Source of the DNA: Beroe ovata | Lineage: Eukaryota > Ctenophora > Nuda > Beroida > Beroidae | Assembly (NCBI GenBank): GCA_946803715.1 | Contig: CAMPET010000317.1 | Span: 48,638 to 75,930 of the forward strand | DNA: 27,293 nt | Direction of reading: 5' to 3' | Part shown: positions 11,036 through 21,454 of the stretch, piece after piece | Position numbering within the stretch: position 1 is the stretch's first letter | How the letters are laid out: the number at the start of each line of letters is the position of its first letter | Program-made: the position numbers and the translations under genes | Notes under the pieces: model-generated | Told to the model about the DNA's origin: nothing | What the model saw: the letters and a program-made list of their open reading frames with translations, nothing else | The model's database searches: none

Positions 11036-14000
11036 CAACAAAGGTTTAGGATTCTGCGATCTTATAGTTGGTGCACTCAAAAGTGGTCGAGATAAGGTTT
11101 CATTAGTTTGTTGTGAACTGAAATGAGAACTTGCTGGATTTGCTGACCACATCAACTATGGACTTACACACATTTTGATCGTGGCTATCATTTTGATCTT
11201 ACTTGTGCATCAAGAAGTGACAATTCAAACATGTCTTCTGATCAAGAGTATTCTGGTGTTGACAATGCTGGCAATTCCAGAAGTACCGAGAATGCTTTCC
11301 ATCACGAGCAGCTTTTCTCTGAAGAAAGGTTAAAATTTATTCCTCATCCAAGTATGGAAGTTAGTATCAAGGTTATAACAAGACATTGAAATGATATCCG
11401 ACTTTCAAGTCATGGGGAAGGGCCAAAGATCTCACCTTATCTCCTAAGTATTTTTGGAGACAGCTAAGACTGTCATCAAGGGATTTTAGTATACTAGAGT
11501 CTCTTCCAATGTAATCCAGCTCATCAACCGCACTTCTACAATACTGTGAAGCCTTCTGATACTGCATATCTGAGGTAGAAAGAAAGTACAATACCTATTT
11601 CTCAATTTCAATACAAGTGAATCCAATCAAAGTCACAACCAACTTGCTTATGGATCTATCTCCTATTCTTACCTTCCAGCTCATCATAAGGGAGTGAAGG
11701 GTCAGTCATCACCTCGCACATTTTTGAGACATAACCTAGAACACTCTCACAAACAGCACTCTGATTATCTATCCCAGCCATTGCCCTCTTCGCATCGGGT
11801 AAGAGTAATTTTATATCAGAAATGCATCTTCGAGCAATCTGAAATGAGGACATTTTCATGCTTATGGTGAACCTTTCTTAGGCTCTTCAAGAAACAAATA
11901 TCTAGTTAACAAGTAAGGATTCGAATCAATAATGGTGAAACCTTAACAGAGGCTGATTCAGTTCTTGAAGGAAGACTGACTTCACTCTTAAACTGGCGAC
12001 ACTCATAGCAAGTGATACTACTTCCATTATTCGCAACATAGCAATATTTGCAATACCAAAACTCTTCCCTGTTAGCATTTGGCGCATCTGTGGGATGAAA
12101 ACTGAGCTGAAGTTTATCCAAGTGCCCAATTTGCATTATCCATTATTTGTGCAATCTTAGAGTGACCTACCTTCACGTTGCAAAGTTTCAGAAGAATCAA
12201 ATTCAGATTCGTGTTTTTGTTGATCTACTGTTTCTGAAGTGAATCCTTGTAGTTTTGTTCGTTTGTTTGAATTTCTGCGACCACAGCGGAGACATTTTCC
12301 ATCCGATATCCTATTGTAGTTTCCGCATGGGCATTCATACCCTTCATTCTGTGGTCCAGTATTTACATTGTTGGGTTGTAGCGTTGGTGTTTCTAATAAA
12401 GTGCGTCTGGGTTTCTGATTTGATCCCTCTTGAGTGGGCATCTGAGAGGAATACTCACCTTCTCGTTCATAGGAACCTTTTCCGGTGTTTCCATAAGAGG
12501 TGTTCCAATGTCCAGAAAAACTTGTCGAGTGTTGATCATCCTCATCAGGGCATATGTATGTCTTTTCATAGAACCCTTCGCCACACTGGTTACGTTGATT
12601 GGCTGATTTGTAGTTATGTGTTGGTGATGATGTCCTTCTAATAGAAACAGTCAATTCCTCTGCGTCTAATTCATCATGAGAACAGAACTTGCTTTTTGGT
12701 GTCATAGAAATGCCAGCAGAATGGCCAAATTGTCTCTGACTGATGTTTGACATTGAAACCATGGGTAAAATTCTGGTGACTTCATGCTCCAATGAGCATT
12801 GGTCTTGGGCCGTGTGACATTTGGGACAATCTCCATTTTGTGGTGAGATAATTATGTTACAGAATCTACAAGTCCAGTAAGAATCCTGTCTTTCTCGAAA
12901 CTCTCTCGGAACATCACAGAGTGTTTTGCGACGTTTTGATGGGGGTTCATACTTATGATGGGATGGCGGCAGGGCTTTTCGTCCCATTTGCCTTGTTGCA
13001 TCCTCTTCAAATGAACTCTCTGCTATGCTATCCACAGTGATGTACAAATTTTCATAATTACCTGGTTTGGAACCCTCCTCACAGTTCGAGCAATGGCTAT
13101 CTAACTGGTTGTTTTTGTAGTTGCATAAGGAGCAAATCCAATCATCGTCATTTCTATCATTGTCCCTGCATGTAGAACAAAAGGATTGCTCGACTGAATT
13201 TGATGTATTACAGTATTCACATTGCCAGCATGAATCTGTTTCTACTGGATCAGCCTCTATGGTAGGATTACCTTGATGACAGCCGGAACATGATAAATTT
13301 GTGATATCATTTTCAGACCTACATTGCTTGCAAATCCACGAATTAGGCTCCCCACAAGAGCTGCAAATAAAGGGGTATCCTGCATTAATTTCATGACATT
13401 TGTAACATTTCCAATTGAGACTCTGACTGTCATTTGCACTGTTGTCGTGCAAGTACTTTCGTTCATGACTAGATCCAGCTTCATCCCCTTTATCATTATG
13501 TGAAACATCGGCATCCTCTCTGACCTTTTCGCATCTTAGACACTCAGTGCGCCGAGCAAAGTTCATGAAGCAGCATTGTGAACACTGCCAATCTCCAGTT
13601 CTAAAGTCCTGGTTTTTCTCGACAAGAGCATCACAATTCCCACAGGTATCTCTACCTCCACTATTGACAGTATCGCATGAAACACACCGCCAAGGACCTG
13701 TGTTATTTGGATCAGGATGAACTTCTGCACTGGCCTTTGGAGTATGGCACTTGAAACAGTCAGTTCTCTTGCCATAAACTTTAGCTCCACACTTCGAACA
13801 AATCCAGGAGCGTGAATGATTGTTTGCTTGTTCTTTGGCTCCTGAAGGCTTTATTCCTGCTAGACGTCCGGCTAGACGTCGAGATATCCCACAGTTGGCG
13901 CAATCATTTCTCAACTCTCCATTTTGTGAATTGCATCTGGAACATTTCCATGTAATTGATCCATGATTGTTTTGTGATGTGCTACAACTTGTACATAACT

Positions 14001-14094
14001 TTGAATTGTGTTGGTTTTGTGTTGAGCACACTGGACATTGCCAGTTGGTATCTTCTCTCGAGGTGACTCTCCCCAGTCGACTTTTGATTGACAT
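11036..14094 (-). CDS. Thirteen-finger RanBP2-type zinc-finger protein with helical cassette
   Basis: Six exons close in phase: 14094-12171, 12087-11942, 11838-11673, 11569-11436, 11318-11203 and 11117-11036, giving 855 residues. Exon 1 has RBZ fingers near residues 18-37, 49-68, 97-116, 135-154, 169-188, 228-247, 253-272, 290-309, 319-338 and 407-426, plus the degenerate GYECPCGNYNR finger at 585-604. Exons 2 and 5 each add one. Finger 5 (NFARRTEC) is close to the RNA-binding finger of ZRANB2. A basic patch PPSKRRK sits near 384, in the same place as in the paralogues. Exons 3-4 encode about 100 helical, non-finger residues. Unlike the 10-finger paralogue there is no RS domain; linkers are acidic or Ser/Asn-rich. 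If the last phase-2 intron (AA|GTAAGA) is kept, the protein stops at 11199-11201. The final exon is the least certain part, and the exon 2 donor (AAG|GTTTCA) is weak. Confidence 0.82.
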
Positions 14095-14510
14095 TGTTCA
14101 CCTATAATGGTTGAATGATTATCACCTTATTTGTGTGCACTTAGTCTTGTATGTGATTCTACGAAAACAGCGCAGCATCATTTGTTTGATAATATTCAAG
14201 GTACAGTAGCACAAATCAGTAATTGTCCAACTTATATGTGTTCAAGTTATCCATCTCAATCACTTATCATCTCTTTTCTGTTCTAATGTAAGTGCCTAAC
14301 AATAATCTTTGGATTTTGGATATTGAACTGAAATCATCTGCTAAAGTTCCTTTTCACGAACTTAGCTGTTTGCCGTTTTAGGTTGTGTGTAACTCTATAG
14401 ACCAAGTTCTGAAGAAGATGCGATGATTGTTGGTATTCAGGTATTCATCTATGGCCCCCGGTTGGTTCTTATATTGAAAAACAGCCTACAACTAAACTAC
14501 CTATACTTAC

Positions 14511-14577
14511 CTTCCGCTGACTTCAACGCTCCTGAGCAATTCTGATTATTTTGATCGATTCAGACTGTCCAGCGAAC
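14511..14577 (-). other. Candidate 5'UTR exon of the 13-finger gene
   Basis: A 67-base stretch is bounded by an acceptor (TTTTCCTAG, at 14580-14578) and a consensus donor (GGAAG|GTAAGTAT, at 14511/14510). Its reading frames contain stops, so it would be noncoding and would join the acceptor CCATTATAG just upstream of the ATG at 14094. A further donor (CATG|GTAAGT, near 14790) could end an earlier exon. These are splice-signal predictions only. Confidence 0.45.
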
Positions 14578-15973
14578 CTAGGAAAATCCACAATCAGATT
14601 TGGAAAAGTGGTTAAAATTTTGAAAGGAAAAGATGTCATAAATGTACCTATAAATCAACTTATATTGGCAACTAAACTCGGCGAAGAATGAAGACCACTC
14701 GCTTCAAGAATCACTTGACCCCACTACATCTGTCTGTCAGTATATCACCTCACTGGTTTATCAACATCAGTGATTTAGCAGTTCACTTACCATGAAAACT
14801 TGCATTTCCGCTCTTGCTCAATATTAAGTAGAGTTGCATAGCTATGTCTGCAGCTAACCCTGAATTGCTCCAAAGGTTGGAAGCTCTAATACTTCCGAAT
14901 CCCAAGATCATTCTTTCTACATAAGATCCGGTTGCTGGTCTTGGGTGCTCTGCATTTAAATAGCTCTGAGTTGATACTGCAGTATATAATGCAGGACACG
15001 GCAGAGAAAATCTACTCTGGGCCAGAATTACCAGAATCATTGGCAATTCTGAGAATTTGAAAGAATCTCCCTCAAACAGTCACACGTTCACTTTGTGGAC
15101 AATTGGGATAATTCTTCATTCCATCTTTATAATCCATTATAGGAATCAAAAGGATGGTTTTGAAGCAACATGTAGCTTCACCAGCCTTCGCTCCAGTGAA
15201 TTCAACTCCTCAGTTTCCAATATGAAACGGACTCCTCCTTAAACAAACAACGGAGGCTGTTGTTAGAGCAACAGCGTTGACATGACTTCTTGGTTCAGCG
15301 GTTCATTTAGCTTGCAACAAAACTTCAGTAAGACTTTTTCAAGAGAATATAGAATACTCTGTTGAATTGAAAACGCCGACAGTCTTCAACAATCTCGACA
15401 CCATAGGCCATCCTGTGGTCTGTTGACAGTCCTACAACTCCCATCTATCGGCGAGAGTAAGAGCTACTATGTAGTCTCAAGTGACAAGATTCCTTTTTCA
15501 GCTGAGGAAAACTAAGAACTCCAAATTCATGCAACCTACATGAGGATTGTGTTGTTATCAATAAATATCAGCATCACATGTTGAATTCGATACTGATCAT
15601 TTGGATCTCACTACAACTCCTTGCAATAGAATGCAACATATCATGACAATTGCCATTGCTCGAGTGCTTTCCCATCTACAATGGAATTTCACTCGAACTC
15701 TTATAGAAGACTCATTTGCTCCAACTTGGATTTGGAGCAGGAAAGAAGCGGACAAAGATTTGAGATAAAGACAAAATAAACTAAAAATAAACTTGACATT
15801 ACACTGTCAGTGTTTTTGAAAGATGTAGGTAACGCAACTACATGAACAGCCACTACGTTTATAGGACATAGGCAGCTTGTGCTACACTTCAAGCCACTAC
15901 TCTGAGGGCGGCTAATGGGTGTAATAAGTGTCCAATAACTGTCCAAGACCTGCGCCATGTCCAAACTTACCGG
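14578..15973. other. Intergenic region with a hairpin, no supported gene
   Basis: Lies between the 9-finger gene stop and the 13-finger gene. It holds short open frames with no family resemblance. At 15248-15279 an inverted repeat reads GCTGTTG, a 6-base loop, CAACAGC, with outer CAAC/GTTG arms around a 4-base bulge. A donor-like GTAAGT directly follows the 9-finger gene stop (15967-15962) and could start a 3'UTR intron. Confidence 0.4.
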
Positions 15974-18900
15974 CTAGTAGTCAGACTCAAAATCTACAGG
16001 TTGCTCGGTTAATCCCATTCCCATTTCGTCTTCTTTGACAACTTCCTCATTTCCAATGTTCTGCTCATCTTTGACTTCAAGATCATCCTTTATGTCGGAT
16101 TTTTGGGTCTCGATTACTGGAGCTTCCTTTGCCTGATCACTAACAAATGAGAGTGTGAGAAGTTGCCTTAAATGATGCAGGGTCGTGACACAAAACTAAC
16201 TTCTAGAGTTCTAGAAATGAACTTTAGGTTGCCAAGTGTAATGGTGTCATAATGGCCATAGTGATTGACTAGGTTTATACTGAGGTTACTACACGGAGTA
16301 ATCAACTCACGTTCCCTCATCAGCGGGTTTCTCAGCTTTACACTTGTAGCAGGTAGTACGGTGAGGGTAATTGTACCCGTCACACTCCCCTGCTTTGCAC
16401 CACCAGCCCAGGTCACCAATCAGGTCCTCGTGGGCCTGGGGAATCGGAAGATGTGAAAACTTACAGCATAGGAACCCTAGCACGTCCAGCCCAGCTGTTC
16501 CATGCCGATTTTCAAGTCTGTTGAAACTTGGAGAGCCGCTGTATCTTATGTCAATATCCGTTCTTATGGTCCGTTCTTATGGTATCCGAGAATTTCAATC
16601 AACGATAAATACAGAACCTTGTCATGGATAACAGTCATGCTTTCGTAGAGCTTGGTGTATTTCTCAATATCATCAGTTGATTTTTGCCTCTGCGCCTTCT
16701 CCAGTCGTCTCAGAGCTATTCTTCGGACTTTGAACAGGGCCTTCACATCTACCTCGCCTTCTACCAGCTTTCTTTCTTTATCCGCCTGAAAGAAAAGTGC
16801 CATGTTGTCTCTCTGATAACAAAGAAGAAAGGAAGGGATTGATAAGAATTTCGAAAACAGCCTGGCTTTTTGCATACAAGGATGAAGAATTTATAACCTG
16901 TAGAGCCTCAAAAAGTTCGAGGTACCCGTTGAACACATCTTCAAGGGGTTTGCCTTTTATTTTGACACCCTCTTTGTTCTTAAAACCTCCGTCCTGTGAA
17001 TAAAAGCACTGATTTATTGACACTATTTCACGGTATTACCGTCACTAAACTCATAAAGTGTAACGTATCACTGAAACCAGTTTGTGACGTATTGCTGACA
17101 CCAGTGTATGACGTATCACTGACACCAGTGTGTGACGTATCGCTGACACCAGTGTATGACATATCGCTGACACCAGTGTGTCACGTATCACTGAAACCAG
17201 TTTGTATTGCTGACACCAGTTTATGACGTATCACTGACACCAGTGTATGACGTATCGCTGACACCAGTGTGTGTGACATATCGCTGACACCAGTTTGTGA
17301 CATATCGCAGATCGCTGACAGCAGTGTGTGACGAATCGTTGACACCAGTTTATGACATACCACTGACACCAGTGTGTGACATATCACTGACACCAGTATG
17401 TGACGTATCGCTGAGACCATTGTGTGACATTTCGCTGACACCAGTTTGTGACATATCACTGACACCAGTTTATGACGTACCACTATAAGTGGCACATCAC
17501 AGACACCAGTGTGTCACTTACCACTTCGCTTCGTTCTTTTTTGCACTTGAAACACTTTTCACGTCCATTGTAGTTGGTGACGGGTCCAGGGCAGTCCTTA
17601 CAAATCCAATCATTTGCCTTCTTCTTCCGTGGTGCTTCAGCTGGCGGATTACACAAAGGTGAGATAAGATAATACACTTTCATCATTGCTAAAAGAATCG
17701 CCTGAAAGTTTTGATCGCCCCCTCCCCCCCCCCGACTTGAAGAATGAAGATGTCATGTTTAACCAACCTTTCTTAGCATTCTGAGAAAGCGCTGCTGCTT
17801 TCCTCGCTTGTACGATCTTATCATTGCGCCGCGGGGCGTCGTGATAGTACCTTGGTGGAGACCTTCTACCTGCAAAGAGCCATATTTGGTCATAATCACG
17901 CATCATATTCCCATATTTGGTTATAATCACGCACCAAATTCCCATATTTGGTTATAACAAATAACGCATCATCATGTTCAGGGTGAAGAGTCGGAAGACC
18001 AGTTCGTGATACTTCGCCTCAATTAATTCACGACATAATTACTGAATTTCATTTATCAATTTCTATCAGAAAGGTTCCGCCTACTGCGCTCCATAACAAT
18101 ACTCACCTCTACGATCGTCCCTGTAGTAATTGCCGCGATGCTCCAGCGGAGGTGGTCCACCCCACTCCCCATGTCTGCCATCGCCATCCCCCTGTCTGCC
18201 ACACTTCACACAGCACGGCTCGGTCATCCTGTTGAAATTCCCACACACACAGGTGTACCCATCTTGGTGGAACTCCTCCCTCCGAAAATCACCGTATCCC
18301 CGACCCCGGTCCCTAGGGTCGACATACATGTTGGGTTGTCGTGACGATTCTCCTCGCAACTCACACTCGTCTCTATGACGACCACACTTGTAACAATCGG
18401 ATCGGGTCGGGAACACGTCCACCTCGCAGTGCCCGCAGATCCAATCCGGGCCCCAGGTCCTGCGAGTGCTTGGGGAGGGACCATATGGATCGTCGTCCAT
18501 CCTCCGTCTCTTGGCAGGTGATTGATCAGTGGATCTGCTCTGCGTGCTGTGGTTGAGAGAAACACCCGGGCCAGAGTTACCATGGAGCTTGTGGGAATCC
18601 TGGTCACTGTTATTGATCGTGATACTCAAGCTCATGGGGTCCGGTTTACAATTCCGACACTCGCTGTCCGCGTTGTAGTTTGCGTAGTCACACTCCGGGC
18701 ATCGCCATGTTCCACCGTTGTCGTTGATATTCCGGGACTCGGATTTCCGTTGCGGTCGGGGCCCGGTCTCGCCCCTCACCGTTGTGCATTTGTAACAATC
18801 GCACCGCTCGGGAGCGTTGCGTGTTCCACAGAGAGTACACTGCCAGTCGGGTTCCCGGTATGCTCTGTTGTTTCCGTCGTAGGGAGGAACTTTGTTGAGG

Positions 18901-19385
18901 GGTGAAACAGGGCGGCTTGGGGGTCTTGGGAGAAGTCGGCCGGGTCCCATCATTCCTCTAGGGGGAGGGGAGTGAGGTCTCCGAGGTGGAGAGGGTGGTC
19001 TGCGTGGGGGTGCGGCATCGGCCACGTGCTTATCACGTTTACACTTGAAACACACGGAGTTCCCCGCCCTGTTCTCCAGCTCACAAAACCGGCACACCCA
19101 AGGCACACCCTCGCGGAATGCACGCATATCATCGGACTCGAATCGGGAAATGGAGCATTTGAAACACGTCTCCCGACGGGAGAAGTTGTTAGCTTTGCAC
19201 TTGTAGCACGACCAGTCCAGAGCTGATTTTCCCTTGATCTGGAGCTCCGATTGGGTTTTGGTGATGCCGCACTTGAAGCACGTGATCCGAGCACTGTAGT
19301 TTTTCACGTGGCACCTCGCACAGAACCATTCCCCTTCACGCATCGTCTCCGATTTTGGGTCGGGGGTTTTCCTTTTTGTGGCCAT
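15974..19385 (-). CDS. Nine-finger RanBP2-type zinc-finger protein with helical cassette
   Basis: Seven exons close in phase: 19385-18107, 17869-17768, 17640-17522, 16993-16898, 16785-16618, 16435-16311 and 16139-15974, giving 684 residues. RBZ fingers lie near residues 19-39, 57-77, 96-115, 180-200, 226-246, 314-334, 376-395 (the short CVCGNFNR type), 471-493 (exon 3) and 598-620 (exon 6). A KRRR basic patch is at 292-295. Residues 124-162 are Pro/Arg/Ser-rich, where the 10-finger paralogue has its RS domain. Exons 4-5 encode 88 mostly helical residues, including KVRRIALRRLEKAQRQK. The C terminus is acidic and ends DFESDY. Fingers such as NNFSRRETC keep the Arg pair used for GGU RNA contacts in ZRANB2, so RNA binding in the nucleus is inferred. 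Donors of exons 2 (GTTGGT) and 5 (GTTCTG) are weak. Intron 3 is filled by a minisatellite. The ATG is 2 bases after TTCCCTCTAG. Confidence 0.87.
17058..17515. repeat. 24-bp minisatellite filling intron 3 of the 9-finger gene
   Basis: About 18-19 units of a 24-base repeat (tgacgtatcgctgacaccag plus tgtg/ttta variants), with a few shorter or longer units. The right end runs into the exon 3 donor: on the minus strand the intron begins GTAAGTGACACACTGGTGTC, which matches the unit apart from the GTAAG part. The period is divisible by three, so both strands show repetitive open frames that are not genes. Confidence 0.92.
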
Positions 19386-20343
19386 GGCTAGAGGGAAGAA
19401 TGAGGTGTTATTATAGGTGAGTAAGTGAGAATTGGGTATTAGTCAACGTTGCAAAAATGGTGGTAAATTTGAAGATGAATTGATTTCGGCTGATTATTAG
19501 TCTAGTGAAACAGATACGTCTAGTGAGACAGATACGTTTGTACACACGAATATCTCATATAAACCTAACACATTGCATACATCACTACTTATAATATATT
19601 TATAATAAATATTACTGATCATTTTATCTAACGAAATAACTGAAACTATCGAATAATCAATCTAAATTATTCTAATGAAATAAGTTAAATGGAATAAACT
19701 CAACTGAAAATGAATGTTAACCTATGTAATGCAGATGGACTGAATATAAAATAAATCACATTATGGCGGGTTTTATCATTAATCATGAATTGAAAATTTC
19801 AGGTATTCGTTACACAGAAGAGGGTCGGATGGTTTTTAATTTACAGAATTCACAAATCAAAAGAGACCTAACTTCGTATTTGTATGATCATGCTGCAAGG
19901 ACCCTAGTTCATGCAAGAAAGTTTGGAGTTCTTTTCCAATTACCGACTCATGCAATTAAATTTTTGGATGGCAGAAGTGTATGATAGAGAACCTTGCATT
20001 GTTTGTCGGCCACCGAATCCCCTTTTTTTCCTAGCAGCATCGCGATCATGCCCCAGACTGAAATATGTTGCAGGAACGTGTGAGCTTGGTACTTGCGGCA
20101 TGGATCAAATGATTAACATTTTTAGATGGTTGGATATCAATAATATACTGAAAAATAAACAAAACTTTAAAATACACACGGCAAACATTATACAACACTT
20201 ATTAAACAGAGACTAATTGGCAGCTCAAATAAATAAACAGAAAAATAACTTAGATCTACAAGATTATATTATTTTCATATCTATTATTTCTAGATCTACA
20301 AGATTATATCATTTTCAAATATCTTAATCGCGAGATATCATTT
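19386..20343. other. Spacer between fatty-acid-binding gene and 9-finger gene
   Basis: AT-rich noncoding stretch. Plus-strand open frames at 19763-19984 (73 codons) and 19911-20216 (101 codons) have no recognisable family. The first is broken by an early TGA in the diverged copy near 23644. Near 20252-20320 a unit starting tagatctacaagattatat occurs twice. Nothing else recognised. Confidence 0.5.
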
Positions 20344-21454
20344 CTACTGATCGTTTACCTTCTTGTAAATCCTCTCGGCTTTGGTTCCCTTCTCCGATTC
20401 CAGTCTGAGAACCATTGTGTCCTCGTTTGGGAGGGTCCGGACTAACTCGTACTCAAAACTCGGAGTTCGGTGTCTCTCCTGAGGGGGGAGAGAGGAGGAT
20501 TGGACTACCCTCTGGAATGAGGGGAAGAGAGGAGGATTGGACTACCCTATGGAATGAGGGGGAAGGAAGGTTGGAACACCCTATGGAATGAGGGGTAAAG
20601 AGGGTTGGACTACCCAATGGACTGAGGAGAGAGGAGGGTTGGACTACCCTATGGAATGAGGGGGAAGAGGGCTGGACTACCCTAAGGGCCGAGGGGGAAG
20701 GAGGGTTGGACTACTATATGGATTGAGAGGGAAGGAGGGTTGGACTATCCTATGGAATGAGGGGAGTACAAATCTGCAGTCTAAATCTGTGGGACTACAA
20801 AGTGGACTGCTGCGATTTCAGCTGGTAACGCGTACTTAAAAATCGAGTTAACTTTAACTTGGGACTTCGAAGAGAAGGAAAAAACTAAAAGTAGAAAGTT
20901 TTCGTAATCACTTGAAAACGCGAACATTCTGAGACATGTCATCTACCTTGATGGTTTCTCCATCCCATTCAGTGTTCACGACAGCCTCCTCTCCATTAAT
21001 TTCTGTCTCGGTGAACTTGTCTCCTATCTCGTACACCTGTCATGGGTAACTGTCATGTGGGTGGACCATCAAAAATAGAGGTCAGAGGTCTCACATCCCG
21101 GTGCGGTTGGGGTACAGCACCCCCACTCTGACTGCATGGGCCCTCTTCTTTGCGCTCTCTCCTCACCCCTCACTCCTCACTCCTCACCCCTCACTCCTCC
21201 CTGCTCACCTGATGTTTGGACCCCCGACCAGTGGTCGTCACCTCCACCGCCATATTATTCCCCTCTTGCGAGATGTGGTGTTCCGATGTCACCATGCCCG
21301 CCACCTGCCGCTTCAAGTACCCCACGTTACAATCCTTGAGAAATGGGTCAAAGTTCACGGACTCCGCCAGTCGCCACCGGCCCGAGAAGTTGGGGGAACC
21401 GGGCGGAGAGGGCGAGGATTTGCGGGTCTCCGTGGGCGGGACAGCTTCGGCCAT
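20344..21454 (-). CDS. Fatty-acid-binding protein (iLBP family)
   Basis: Three phase-0 exons, 21454-21209, 21036-20947 and 20478-20344, give 156 residues. These intracellular beta-barrel proteins carry fatty acids, retinoids or related lipids in the cytosol. Visible family marks are NFSGRW near residue 21, FDPFLKDCNVGYLKR (the helix-turn-helix lid region), VYEIGDKFTETEINGEEA and a C-terminal ERIYKK carrying the conserved Arg-x-Tyr that binds the ligand carboxylate. Family members are usually about 130-135 residues; this has about 20 extra Pro/Ser-rich N-terminal residues. For exon 3 I chose the acceptor CCCCCCTCAG at 20479 over the in-frame TTTTGAG further in, because it fits the family length better. 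Intron 2 holds a minisatellite. The ATG is 3 bases after CATCACCAG. It is the most upstream complete gene of the minus-strand array. Confidence 0.87.
20490..20766. repeat. ~34-bp minisatellite in intron 2 of the fatty-acid-binding gene
   Basis: Eight imperfect units of 33-37 bases with core ttggactaccctatggaatg followed by a G/A-rich segment. The diverged copy at 22575-22690 has only three units, so this is a variable-number repeat. Confidence 0.9.

Noticed and set aside
14783-15046. 87-codon minus-strand open frame upstream of the 13-finger gene
   Set aside because: Joined to the next predicted exon it stops within about 11 codons. It is at most 5'UTR, with no recognisable domain.
15701-15964. 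87-codon minus-strand open frame just after the 9-finger gene stop
   Set aside because: It lies in the likely 3'UTR or its intron, has no family resemblance and no acceptor that would make it an alternative coding end.
17181-17495. Open frames on both strands made of VSxxxHTLVS-like repeats
   Set aside because: They arise because the 24-bp intronic minisatellite has a period divisible by three; there is no gene-like content outside the repeat.
17058-17515. CRISPR-like array
   Set aside because: The units are contiguous and degenerate with no unique spacers, and the locus is an intron of an animal gene.
19763-20216. Two plus-strand open frames (73 and 101 codons) in the spacer, present in three copies
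   Set aside because: The first is stopped early in the diverged copy near 23644. The second survives but has missense changes and an altered end, with no family resemblance. Copy number reflects assembly redundancy.
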